Assembly (NCBI GenBank): GCA_016721825.1
Contig: JADKHI010000001.1
Location: forward strand, 248,001 to 312,000
DNA length: 64,000 nt
Source: Flavobacteriales bacterium
GTDB taxonomy: Bacteria; Bacteroidota; Bacteroidia; Flavobacteriales_F; PHOS-HE28
Reading direction: 5' to 3'
The notes under the pieces were generated by a model. That model ran no database searches, had not been told where the DNA came from, and worked only from the letters and a program-made list of their open reading frames with translations. Positions 52,591-61,459 of the stretch are shown one piece after another; within the stretch, counting starts at the first letter, position 1; every line of letters starts with the position of its first letter. The position numbers were made by a program, and so were the translations under genes.

Positions 52591-53510
52591 GCCCGAACGA
52601 CGATCGGCGGACAATCCGTGAAGCTCGACTGCGATGTGATCCGCGTGGAGAGCGAGAGGGAATCCGAAAACGCGAGACCAGCCGAGGGATCATCCTTCAG
52701 GTAGCGCTTCAACCAGAGCAGGGTGAGGTCCTGCGCCACGTCCTGTTGCTGGGCGCGCGTCAAGCTTCCAGGTCCACCGCAGGTGAGCTCGCCAAGGCTG
52801 CAGGTGAAACTGTTGTTGGCGAACTGGCAGTGGCCCGCGCCTGTAATGCTCACGAAGGCTTTGCAGCTGGAAGCGCTGGCGGTGTACATGTCCTGCTGGT
52901 TGCCCGATGCAGGCACCACGCAATCGGCGCTACCGGAGAACACGAGCGTGGGCATCGCGGCGGTCGCTGCCGCAGTGATCGCTGACGGGCTGGTCTCCGC
53001 TGCGGCATAGTTCACCAACGTGGTGATCTGAGGAGCCCCGGCAGCCGCCAGGAACGACGCGCCACCACCCATGGAATGCCCCATGACCGCCGACGTGGAA
53101 AAGACATGCCCGAAGAAGGGGGAAGCGGGTGCTGTGCTTTCGGCCTGCATGGCGCTGATCGCGAACGCAAGGTCCAGCCCGAAGTCGCCGTGGCTCGGTG
53201 CGAAACCGCCCTCGGTGGTCGGAAGCACCAAGATGAAGCCCTCGGGCACGAAGGCCTGCTGTAGGTTCGTGTAGGCACCGGTCGTCATCACGAAACCGTG
53301 TCCGAAGGCCAGCACCGGAAAGGCACCGGGTGATACGGGTACGCCAGCAACAGCCGTGGCCGCTGGGTAGTACACCTCGCAAGGGATCGATCGGCCGCCC
53401 CGGGAGGGATCGGTGAACGTTAGGTTCGTGGACCCTACTGCAAAAGGCTGTGCGTGCAGCGTTCCAAGAGCAACGCACAGGGTCGTGATGGTCAGGATGG
53501 CTCGGCTCAT
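51864..53510 (-). CDS. Secreted alpha/beta hydrolase with shared C-terminal module
   Basis: 548 aa. Signal peptide 1-20 (ending T-L-H-A-Q). Residues ~25-300 are an alpha/beta hydrolase of the dienelactone hydrolase/chlorophyllase type: nucleophile Ser146 in G-H-S-M-G-G-G, Asp196 in S-G-S-A-D-C-V-V-P, His227 in G-A-G-H-C-Q-F, and F-G-H-G-F for the oxyanion hole. The last ~242 residues are the same C-terminal module as in the two lysyl-oxidase-like proteins (H-R-N-H-L-G-V-M, L-K-Y-T-G-A-Q-N-D-R-D, V-K-Y-V-G-T-V-N-D-R-D, ending Q-E-Q-L-P). Substrate unknown; an extracellular ester or polymer is plausible. It is convergent with cca. Confidence 0.85.
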   Translation of the reverse strand: MSRAILTITTLCVALGTLHAQPFAVGSTNLTFTDPSRGGRSIPCEVYYPAATAVAGVPVSPGAFPVLAFGHGFVMTTGAYTNLQQAFVPEGFILVLPTTEGGFAPSHGDFGLDLAFAISAMQAESTAPASPFFGHVFSTSAVMGHSMGGGASFLAAAGAPQITTLVNYAAAETSPSAITAAATAAMPTLVFSGSADCVVPASGNQQDMYTASASSCKAFVSITGAGHCQFANNSFTCSLGELTCGGPGSLTRAQQQDVAQDLTLLWLKRYLKDDPSAGLAFSDSLSLSTRITSQSSFTDCPPIVVRANVRALLDGPYNDQTDLMSDALRAQNLLPGTEPNTAVGLVHVSGVVGEALAPALLAVTGADALVDWVFLELRDANTGTQVLATANGLLQRDGDIMAADGGVVTFATDPGNYRIVVRHRNHLGVMTDAAFALTRDPIAIDLSDTLTATYGSDARTLRDGKALLWVGNASFDAELKYTGAQNDRDPMLQVIGGSVPTLTATGYYTEDVNMDGIVKYVGTVNDRDRLLVAIGGVNPAAVRQEQLP

Positions 53511-53570
53511 GGCTTCAAGGTAGCCCTTGAACAACCAGAGCGCACGAAACGTTCACCAACACCAGCGGCA

Positions 53571-53578
53571 TACCTTCG
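53571..53578 (+). promoter_or_regulatory. Promoter-like box of the pRiA4b-type gene
   Basis: TACCTTCG, 13 nt before the ATG at 53592; the same octamer precedes the sigma factor gene. Confidence 0.35.
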
Positions 53579-53591
53579 CGGTCGCATTCCC

Positions 53592-54182
53592 ATGGGCATC
53601 TACCGTTTCCGCGTCCTGATCGACGACTCCAGCGAGGCATTCCGCGACATCGAGATCCGGAGCTCGCAGACCTTCTTCGACCTGCACAAGGCGATCAAGA
53701 AGGCCTTCGGCTTCATCGGTGAGGAGATGGCCTGCTTCTATGTGAGCGACGCCGAGTGGACCAAGGGCATTGAGATCCCCTTGGCCGACATGGGCTTCGC
53801 AGAGGATGGCGCCATGCCGCTGATGATGGATCAGGTCCAGATCGGCGACCACATCCGCGACACCGACCAGCGCTTCGTGTACGCCTACGACTTCCTGCAC
53901 ATGTGGATGTTCATGCTGGAACTCGTGGACGCGCATGACCCCATCAAAGGCAAGCGCTACCCGCAAGTGGTGCTGAGCCACGGCACGCCCCCCGGTGAGC
54001 ACAGCCGCGAGCTCAACCTGGCCGATGGCATCCTGCCCGACGAGGACGACACCTACCGCGCGGACACCGAGGAGGTCTACGATGCCGATGAGGACATGGG
54101 CTTCGACGAGGAGGAAGGCGACCACCATGAGGAAGGCGGGCATGGCCACGAGGAAGGCCATGATCCCTCGCAGGAATGGTGA
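53592..54182 (+). CDS. Plasmid pRiA4b ORF-3-like (IS1096 TnpR-like) family protein
   Basis: 196 aa. The core (Y-R-F-R-V-L-I-D-D-S, F-F-D-L-H-K-A-I-K-K-A-F-G-F, then Y-A-Y-D-F) matches the family named after plasmid pRiA4b ORF-3, often labelled IS1096 TnpR although members are chromosomal and have no proven recombinase activity. The last ~40 residues are an acidic, histidine-rich tail (E-E-E-G-D-H-H-E-E-G-G-H-G-H-E-E-G-H) that could bind metal or be disordered. No transposase or inverted repeats are near, so it is not treated as mobile. Its stop overlaps miaA by 7 nt. Confidence 0.8.
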   Translation: MGIYRFRVLIDDSSEAFRDIEIRSSQTFFDLHKAIKKAFGFIGEEMACFYVSDAEWTKGIEIPLADMGFAEDGAMPLMMDQVQIGDHIRDTDQRFVYAYDFLHMWMFMLELVDAHDPIKGKRYPQVVLSHGTPPGEHSRELNLADGILPDEDDTYRADTEEVYDADEDMGFDEEEGDHHEEGGHGHEEGHDPSQEW

Positions 54183-55084
54183 GCACCTCTCAGGGTCGGC
54201 TGATCGTGATCGGCGGGCCTACCGCCTCCGGTAAGACACGCATAGCGGCCCAACTCGCTAGGCAGCTCGGCACCGAGGTCATCAGCGCCGACGCCCGCCA
54301 GTTCTACCGCGCCATGCCCATCGGCACCGGGCAGCCTACAGAGGCCGAGAAGCTCGGGGTTCCCCATCACTTCATCGGTCACCTGGAAGTGGAGCAGGCC
54401 ATGAGCGCGCAGGAATACGCCCATGCCGCATTGCCGGTGATCGATCGCCTGCTGAACGAAAACGGTGTGGCCGTTCTGGCCGGTGGTTCCGGACTCTACG
54501 TGGATGCCGTGTGCTTCGAGTTCGATGCGCTTCCGCCAGCGGACATGGCCTTGCGCGAACGGTTGCGACGGACACACAGCGAGCAGGGGATCCGCGCGCT
54601 ACAGGACGAACTGCACAAGCTCGACGAGGCCATGTGGCATCGCATCGACCGGCAGAATCCGCATCGTTTGATCCGCGCCATCGAAGTGTGCCTGCTGACC
54701 GGCGGCAAGGTGAGCGAGCTGCACCAAGGCAAGCGGCCCCGACCCGGCTTCGAGCCGATCTTCCTTGCACTGGATGTGGATCGCAACACGCTGTACCGCA
54801 ACATCGACCTGCGCGTGGACGACATGGTAGCGAACGGCGTGGTCGAGGAAGCACGGGCGTTGTTCCCTCAGCGCCACCTGAACGCACTGCAGACCGTCGG
54901 CTACAAGGAGCTCTTCCTCCATTTCGACGGAACGCTCTCGTTGGAAGAAAGCATCGCGCTCATGAAGCAGCACACACGCAACTACGCGAAGCGGCAGATG
55001 ACCTGGATGCGACGTGATGCCCATTGGCAACGAGTGGACCCTGCGGATGCAGAAGGAATTCAGCGTTTGATCGGCGCGCACTGA
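54176..55084 (+). CDS. miaA: tRNA dimethylallyltransferase
   Basis: 302 aa. Transfers a dimethylallyl group to adenosine 37 of tRNAs that read UNN codons. Walker A-like I-G-G-P-T-A-S-G-K-T-R-I-A (12-24), D-A-R-Q-F-Y-R (the D-S-x-Q-x-Y position), G-G-S-G-L-Y (substrate pocket), R-A-I-E-V and T-V-G-Y-K-E-L are all family motifs. The start overlaps the preceding gene, suggesting coupled expression; GTG at 54179 is an alternative. Confidence 0.95.
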   Translation: MVSTSQGRLIVIGGPTASGKTRIAAQLARQLGTEVISADARQFYRAMPIGTGQPTEAEKLGVPHHFIGHLEVEQAMSAQEYAHAALPVIDRLLNENGVAVLAGGSGLYVDAVCFEFDALPPADMALRERLRRTHSEQGIRALQDELHKLDEAMWHRIDRQNPHRLIRAIEVCLLTGGKVSELHQGKRPRPGFEPIFLALDVDRNTLYRNIDLRVDDMVANGVVEEARALFPQRHLNALQTVGYKELFLHFDGTLSLEESIALMKQHTRNYAKRQMTWMRRDAHWQRVDPADAEGIQRLIGAH

Positions 55085-55095
55085 ACGCGGCTGGC

Positions 55096-56373
55096 TCAGC
55101 TGATCTCCACGCCGATCAGCAACACATCATCCACTTGCTCTTCCCTCCCCTTCCACATGCGGAAGCGATCGGAGATGGCCTGGTACTGATCGTCGATCGG
55201 TAGCATTGCGGTCTCCAAGAGCCATTGCTTCAACCCGGAAGAGCGCAGCCGCTTGCCGTTCGGGCCGCCGAACTGGTCCTGTAGTCCGTCGGAGAACAGG
55301 TAGATGCGGTCGCCGGGAAGCAGTTCCACTTCCACTTGTTCGAACGCTTTCACTTCATTGCTCGTGTGGCCCACCGGCATGCGGTCCCCTTTGAACTCGA
55401 GGAGCTCACCCTGCCGGACCAGAACCAACGGTGCGAAAGCGCCAGCGTACGTGAGCTTGCGGGCTTCCCGGTCCAACGAGACCACGGCCGCGTTCATGCC
55501 ATCCTGCGGACCGGACTCTTCTTCATCCGTGCCCAAGGTGCTCGCTAACACCGTGCGGGCGTTGTCGAGCAATTCACTCGGTCGGGTAAGACCGCGCTCG
55601 TGCACCAGCTCCTGGAAGATCGACGCGCCGATGAGCGTGAGCAGAGCACCCGGCACACCATGACCCGTGCAGTCCGCAGCGATCAGCACCAAGCGACCGT
55701 CGCGTTCACCGAACCAATGCATGTCGCCGCTCACAATGTCCTTCGGCCTGTGCAACACGAACGAACCGAGGATCAGGTCCTGCAAGGCATCCCCACTTGG
55801 AAGTACGGCCTGCTGGATACGTTTCGCGTAGCGGATGCTACTGAGCAGGTCCTGGTTCTGTTGGTGTACGATGGCCTGTTGTGCGCTCACCTTCGCCTTC
55901 AGCTCCAAGCGTTCCGTGATGTCGCGGGCGAAGAGGATGATCGCCGGATAGCCCCGGTACGAGGTCACTTTCGTGCTGCTCTCCACGGGGATCACACGCC
56001 CATCCGCATGCAGCAGCGGAATGTCCTCGTAGATCAGGCCTTTGCTCTCCCAGGCATCGGCAATGCGTTCGGCGCTGAGGTGCAGGTAGGAAGCAGGATG
56101 CAGTTCGAAGATGGTGAGGCGCGCAAGCTGTTCGCGTGTGTAGCCCAGCATGGTCGCCGCCATGTCATTGGCCTGGTAGATGCGCCCGTTCACGAAGTTC
56201 ACCACGAACAAGGCATCGTTGCTGGCCTCAAGTACTTCCAAGTAGCTCTGGCGGTCGTTCTCGATGCGCGTGTAGCCGGAGCGAAGGCGGTTGTAGGCAT
56301 GCGCAAGCCCCGCCGAGGTGGCCAGCAATGCCACAGGCACCGCAGCGTAGAAGAGCAAGGCGGTCAGCTCCAT
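55096..56373 (-). CDS. PAS domain and SpoIIE/PP2C-type serine phosphatase
   Basis: 425 aa. One N-terminal membrane segment (about 4-24), a coiled region, a PAS domain (~45-165, L-E-A-S-N-D-A-L-F-V-V, G-R-I-Y-Q-A-N-D-M-A-A-T-M-L-G-Y, then F-A-R-D-I-T-E-R), and a PP2C/RsbU domain (~195-425) with K-D-I-V-S-G-D, A-D-C-T-G-H-G-V-P-G-A-L-L-T, L-F-S-D-G-L-Q-D-Q and D-D-V-L-L-I-G-V. These aspartates bind the catalytic metals. Such proteins act on anti-sigma antagonists or in two-component-like networks; the partner is unknown. Its start overlaps the end of the redoxin gene by 10 nt. Confidence 0.9.
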   Translation of the reverse strand: MELTALLFYAAVPVALLATSAGLAHAYNRLRSGYTRIENDRQSYLEVLEASNDALFVVNFVNGRIYQANDMAATMLGYTREQLARLTIFELHPASYLHLSAERIADAWESKGLIYEDIPLLHADGRVIPVESSTKVTSYRGYPAIILFARDITERLELKAKVSAQQAIVHQQNQDLLSSIRYAKRIQQAVLPSGDALQDLILGSFVLHRPKDIVSGDMHWFGERDGRLVLIAADCTGHGVPGALLTLIGASIFQELVHERGLTRPSELLDNARTVLASTLGTDEEESGPQDGMNAAVVSLDREARKLTYAGAFAPLVLVRQGELLEFKGDRMPVGHTSNEVKAFEQVEVELLPGDRIYLFSDGLQDQFGGPNGKRLRSSGLKQWLLETAMLPIDDQYQAISDRFRMWKGREEQVDDVLLIGVEIS

Positions 56374-57458
56374 GCGACTTGACCTTCAGCGGGCAGTTGG
56401 TCGAGGTAGCCGAAAATGAGCGAGGGGTCCAGGAACTCGCCAACGCGGTCGGGACGCGAGACGTAGCGGATGATGCCGTCAACATCCACGAGAAAGGAGG
56501 CCGGCAGCGGAATGCCCTCCGCATAGTCCACGCCCAGCTGTTCAATAATGGGGTTGCTGTACACCACGCCGTACTGTCCGCTCACGGCTTGTGCATCGTC
56601 GGAGAGCATGCGGTAACCGACGCCGATCCGCTGCACCATGTCCTTGTTCACGCCGATGTCGTCCGGTCCAACGCCCACCACGTGGACACCCTTCTCCATG
56701 AAACGAAGGCGGTTCCGCTCGTAGGTGCGCAACATCATGTGGCAGCCCGGGCACCAATCGCCGCGCACGAAAATGAGCAATACGGGATGCTTCCCCCGGT
56801 AGTCCGAAAGGCGTACCATGGCTCCTGTCTGGTCCGGCAGTTCGAAGTCCGGCGCGGGGCGACCCACCTGCACCTTGTAGCCGAACTTGGTGCGCTTCAG
56901 CATCTGCTGCGCATCCTGGATGTAGCTGAACGTAAGGCCCACGGCACACGCCAGCGGCAACAGCGGCAGCAGCCAGAGCACCCAGTTGAAGGGCGTTCCG
57001 ATAACGGCGATGAGGTAGAGGGCCGTTGCGAGCAGGGCGACACCGCTATCCAGCCAGAGCAGGTTCACGTAGGTGAACTGTTGCATGAAAGCTTGCCGGG
57101 CGATCACCGCCGCACTGGCCAGGAACAGGGACATGGTCAACAACCCGTGGATGCCGAACTCCAGATCAAGCACAGCACCCAGGCCGAGGCCTGTCGCGAG
57201 GATCATGCTGAACTGGAACCAGCTCGTGTACTTCTTGAATTCCAGCAGGCTGAAGCCCAAGGCCACGAAGAACAGGCAGGCCGCCACCCAACCGTGGTGC
57301 AGACCCAGAAGGCCAAGGGCCAGCACCGCCAGCAGGACGGCCAGCGAGGTGAAGGGGTGTAGTCGGGAGAGCGTCACCTGCGTTCCTACGTGGGAACGGG
57401 CGCCTCGGTTTCCCTGGAAAGCCCTTCGAAATACCACGATCGAGGGATGGGACGACAC
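56364..57458 (-). CDS. Membrane-anchored redoxin (AhpC/TSA-like)
   Basis: 364 aa. About five membrane helices (~35-175, H-P-F-T-S-L-A-V-L-L-A-V through L-L-P-L-L-P-L-A) are followed by a thioredoxin-fold peroxiredoxin domain (~195-360): G-R-P-A-P-D-F-E-L-P-D-Q-T-G, V-R-G-D-W-C-P-G-C-H-M-M-L (C-x-x-C redox pair) and P-L-P-A-S-F-L-V-D-V-D-G. It may reduce periplasmic or membrane thiols or peroxides. The ATG at 57458 gives a poorly conserved first ~27 residues; a GTG at 57377 may be the true start. Probably co-transcribed with the PP2C gene. Confidence 0.82.
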   Translation of the reverse strand: MSSHPSIVVFRRAFQGNRGARSHVGTQVTLSRLHPFTSLAVLLAVLALGLLGLHHGWVAACLFFVALGFSLLEFKKYTSWFQFSMILATGLGLGAVLDLEFGIHGLLTMSLFLASAAVIARQAFMQQFTYVNLLWLDSGVALLATALYLIAVIGTPFNWVLWLLPLLPLACAVGLTFSYIQDAQQMLKRTKFGYKVQVGRPAPDFELPDQTGAMVRLSDYRGKHPVLLIFVRGDWCPGCHMMLRTYERNRLRFMEKGVHVVGVGPDDIGVNKDMVQRIGVGYRMLSDDAQAVSGQYGVVYSNPIIEQLGVDYAEGIPLPASFLVDVDGIIRYVSRPDRVGEFLDPSLIFGYLDQLPAEGQVAWS

Positions 57459-57470
57459 TGGCTCCCCGGA

Positions 57471-57478
57471 TAGCTTTG
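57471..57478 (+). promoter_or_regulatory. -7 element of the iron ABC transporter genes
   Basis: TAGCTTTG, an exact TAnnTTTG match 18 nt before the ATG at 57497. No Fur-box-like palindrome was recognised nearby by eye. Confidence 0.45.
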
Positions 57479-57496
57479 CGGCCCTTCGCTCAGCGC

Positions 57497-58555
57497 ATGA
57501 ACCGTTCCTCCCTCCCGCTCCTCGCCCTCTCCCTGCTCTCCCTCGCCGCCTGCACCAACAAGGGCGGTGCCGACACGACCACCCAGCCCGCCGCCGACAG
57601 CGCCCGCGTGGTGAACGTGTACACCCACCGCCACTACGAGACCGATAAGCAGCTCTTTGCGCAGTTCACCAAAGAGACCGGCATCGAAGTGAAGGTGATC
57701 ATGGCCGATGACGACGAGCTGCTGAGCCGCCTGGAGGCCGAAGGACAGAACAGCCCCGCCGACATCATCATCACCGCCGATGCCGGACGCCTGGGCCTGG
57801 CCCGCCAACGCGGATACCTGAAGCCCGTGAAGAGCGCCATCCTGGAAGCGGCGATCCCCGCCCACCTGCGCGATCCGGAAGGCCATTGGTTCGGCTTCAC
57901 CGTGCGGGCCCGCGTGTTCGCGTACGACAAGAACAAGGTGAAGCCCGAAGAGCTCCGCACCTATGCCGACCTCACGAAGCCACGCTTCAAAGGCAAGGTG
58001 CTCGTGCGCCCGGCGGACAACGTCTACAACCAGAGCCTCGTGGCCGCGATGGTGGCGCACGATGGTCCGGAGAAGGCCCAGGCCTGGTGCGCCGGAGTGG
58101 TGGCCAACATGGCCCGCGACCCCAAGGGCAGCGACACCGACCAGCTCCTTGCCATCGGTGAAGGACAGGGCGAAGTGGCCATCGCCAACAGCTACTACAT
58201 CGGCAAGCTGCTCACGAGCGACGACCCCGCGCGCCAGAAGGCGAAGAACGCCATCGGCGTGGTGTTCCCGGACCTCGATGGCCGCGGCACGCACGTGAAC
58301 ATCAGCGGTGGCGGCGTGGCGAAACATGCCAAGCACGAGGCCGAAGCGATCAAGCTGCTCGAGTTCCTGGTGAGCGACGAGGCCCAGCGCCTGTTCGCCG
58401 AGGGCAACATGGAGTTCCCCGTGAAGGCCGGGATCCCCGCTGCGCAAGTGCTCCAAGGCTTCGGTGCCTTCACCCCCGACACGCTCGACCTTGCGAAGCT
58501 CGGCAGTAACAACGCCGCCGCCGTGAAGGTCCTGGAATCGGCTGGATGGAAATGA
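57497..58555 (+). CDS. Iron(III) ABC transporter substrate-binding lipoprotein
   Basis: 352 aa. Lipobox S-L-A-A-C (Cys19). The mature part is a class II periplasmic binding protein of the FbpA/FutA type: V-V-N-V-Y-T-H-R-H-Y-E-T-D (ligand loop), A-D-I-I-I-T-A-D-A-G-R-L, A-I-A-N-S-Y-Y-I-G-K (the tyrosine pair that binds ferric iron) and H-V-N-I-S-G-G-G-V. It delivers Fe(III) to the permease encoded 9 nt downstream. An in-frame TTG 21 nt upstream is inside the promoter box and is rejected. Confidence 0.9.
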   Translation: MNRSSLPLLALSLLSLAACTNKGGADTTTQPAADSARVVNVYTHRHYETDKQLFAQFTKETGIEVKVIMADDDELLSRLEAEGQNSPADIIITADAGRLGLARQRGYLKPVKSAILEAAIPAHLRDPEGHWFGFTVRARVFAYDKNKVKPEELRTYADLTKPRFKGKVLVRPADNVYNQSLVAAMVAHDGPEKAQAWCAGVVANMARDPKGSDTDQLLAIGEGQGEVAIANSYYIGKLLTSDDPARQKAKNAIGVVFPDLDGRGTHVNISGGGVAKHAKHEAEAIKLLEFLVSDEAQRLFAEGNMEFPVKAGIPAAQVLQGFGAFTPDTLDLAKLGSNNAAAVKVLESAGWK

Positions 58556-58564
58556 CCTATCGCG

Positions 58565-60109
58565 GTGAGCACTTGGCGTGAACACGGGCTTTCCGCTGCG
58601 CTGGCCCTTCTGGTGCTGGCGCCCTTGCTCGTCGTGGCCACCGCGCCGCTTCACACGCCCGCGCCCGAGTGGCCTTATGTCGGCTCCACGCTCCTGCCGA
58701 CCTACCTCTTGGAGACCGCCGTCCTCATCAGCCGCACCGTGCTGCTGGCCCTGCTGCTGGGCGTGAGCACCGCCTGGCTCGTGTCCGCGAACGACTTCCC
58801 CGGGCGCGGCCTCTTCCGTTGGGCCTTGGTGCTTCCGCTCGCCCTGCCCACCTACATCAGCGCCATCACCTTCTCCGCGTTGTGGGGCCCCACCGGCACC
58901 TGCAGCCTCTGGGTCGCGGAACACACCGGCCTCCACATCGACCTGCTGACGCCGAGCGGACTGGCGTACGTGCTGGCCTTGGTGCTATTCCCCTACGTGT
59001 ACTTACCGGCTCGTGCGGCCTTCAGTGGCGGCATGAGCGCGCAGCTCGATGCGGCCCGCATGCTCGGTGGTGGTGCGGTGAGAAGGGCTTTCCGCGTGGC
59101 ATTTCCCCTGGCACTGCCCGCGATCGGCGGCGGCGGACTGCTCGTGGCCATGGAGGTGCTCAACGATTACGGCGCGGTGCGGCACTACGGCGTCCGCACC
59201 CTCACCGCGGGCATCTTCCGCAGCTGGGGCGGCCTGTACGACAGTGGCAGTGCCCTCCGCATCGGCGGGATCCTCTTGCTCGTTGTGCTGCTGTTGATGC
59301 TCGCGGGCAAGCTCACCGACCGCGGTGCATTGCGGGCCGTCAGCGGAGCACGGCTGCGTCCTGTGCCCTTGACCGGCCTACGTGCTGCGTTGGCCACCAC
59401 CTATTGTGCGCTGATCCTCGGGGCCGCCTTCCTGATGCCGGTGCTGGCCCTGCTGAGCGATGCCTTCCGGTCCAGCAACTGGACCTCGGCGCTCAGCTTC
59501 CTGCCCGCTGCGGGCAACACCTTGCTGATCGGTGTCCTGGCGGCGCTGCTCACCCTCGCCCTGGCCCTTGTGCTCAGCTACGGACAGCGTCGCACGCGTT
59601 CACGCTCCGGGCTGATCGCGGGCATCGGCTACGTGGTGCCCGGCGCGGTGATCGCCATCGGCGTCATGAGCCTTGCCGGTTGGCTCACCGACCTCACGGG
59701 CGTGGTGCTCATCGGTACCATCGCGCTCATGGTCTATGCCTTCTCCGTGCGCTTCCTCGCCCTGGCCACACAACCGCTCCGCGCCGGACTGGACCAACAA
59801 CCCACCAGCCTGGACGAGGCCGCACGCCTGCTCGGCGCCAGTCCCCTGCGCACCTTCCTCCGTGTGAACCTGCCGCTGCTGAAGCCCTCCCTGCTCGCCG
59901 CCGCGCTGCTGGTGCTCATGGAAGTGGTGAAGGAACTGCCGCTCACCCTCATCCTCCGCCCCTTCGATACCGACACGCTCAGTACCAAGGTCTTCGAGAA
60001 GGCCCGCATCGAACAATGGAGCGAGGCCGCATTGCCCGCCTTGTTGATCGTGATCTGTGGGTTGGTGCCGGTGGTGCTTCTGGATCGGCTGCTGGAGCGG
60101 AAGCGGTGA
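58565..60109 (+). CDS. Iron(III) ABC transporter permease (FbpB-like)
   Basis: 514 aa, GTG start, roughly 12 membrane helices in two related halves. Each half has a BPD_transp-type loop contacting the ATPase: D-A-A-R-M-L-G-G-G in the first and D-E-A-A-R-L-L-G-A-S-P in the second, the normal arrangement for a fused FbpB-type permease. It follows the binding-protein gene by 9 nt. No ATPase gene follows directly; a candidate lies at the right edge of the window. Confidence 0.9.
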   Translation: MSTWREHGLSAALALLVLAPLLVVATAPLHTPAPEWPYVGSTLLPTYLLETAVLISRTVLLALLLGVSTAWLVSANDFPGRGLFRWALVLPLALPTYISAITFSALWGPTGTCSLWVAEHTGLHIDLLTPSGLAYVLALVLFPYVYLPARAAFSGGMSAQLDAARMLGGGAVRRAFRVAFPLALPAIGGGGLLVAMEVLNDYGAVRHYGVRTLTAGIFRSWGGLYDSGSALRIGGILLLVVLLLMLAGKLTDRGALRAVSGARLRPVPLTGLRAALATTYCALILGAAFLMPVLALLSDAFRSSNWTSALSFLPAAGNTLLIGVLAALLTLALALVLSYGQRRTRSRSGLIAGIGYVVPGAVIAIGVMSLAGWLTDLTGVVLIGTIALMVYAFSVRFLALATQPLRAGLDQQPTSLDEAARLLGASPLRTFLRVNLPLLKPSLLAAALLVLMEVVKELPLTLILRPFDTDTLSTKVFEKARIEQWSEAALPALLIVICGLVPVVLLDRLLERKR

Positions 60110-60177
60110 TGCCGGTCGCATCGTCATCATGCCCCGGTAACCTCTCCACCGTCCGCTCGGTACCTTGCCGCCGCTAA

Positions 60178-60199
60178 CGGAGCATTGGCCTTTGCTCCG
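60178..60199 (+). promoter_or_regulatory. Small hairpin in the helicase leader
   Basis: CGGAGCA (60178-60184) pairs with TGCTCCG (60193-60199) over 7 bp with an 8-nt loop, 13 nt before the ATG at 60213. It could act in the leader or as a weak end for the transporter transcript; no further support. Confidence 0.25.
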
Positions 60200-60212
60200 C
60201 CCCTCCTCCCGA

Positions 60213-61376
<1,164 letters not shown>

Positions 61377-61379
61377 TCC

Positions 61380-61420
61380 GTGGTTTAAACCACAGATGGA
61401 CACGGATGCACACAGATGAA
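61380..61420. repeat. Palindrome plus three tandem 10-mers
   Basis: A perfect 14-nt palindrome (GTGGTTTAAACCAC, 61380-61393) overlaps the start of three head-to-tail decamers, CACAGATGGA, CACGGATGCA and CACAGATGAA (61391-61420). Short CACAGATG-type intergenic repeats are seen in many environmental genomes. It lies just past the poly-G tract and 40 nt from the next gene's 3' end. Confidence 0.6.
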
Positions 61421-61459
61421 TGCCTGTGGGGCTGCCGAATCTGAGATTCGCCCGAACAC

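Noticed and set aside
53592..54182. Mobile element suggested by the IS1096 TnpR / pRiA4b family name
   Set aside because: No transposase, inverted repeats or target duplication nearby; the family is mostly chromosomal and the name is historical.
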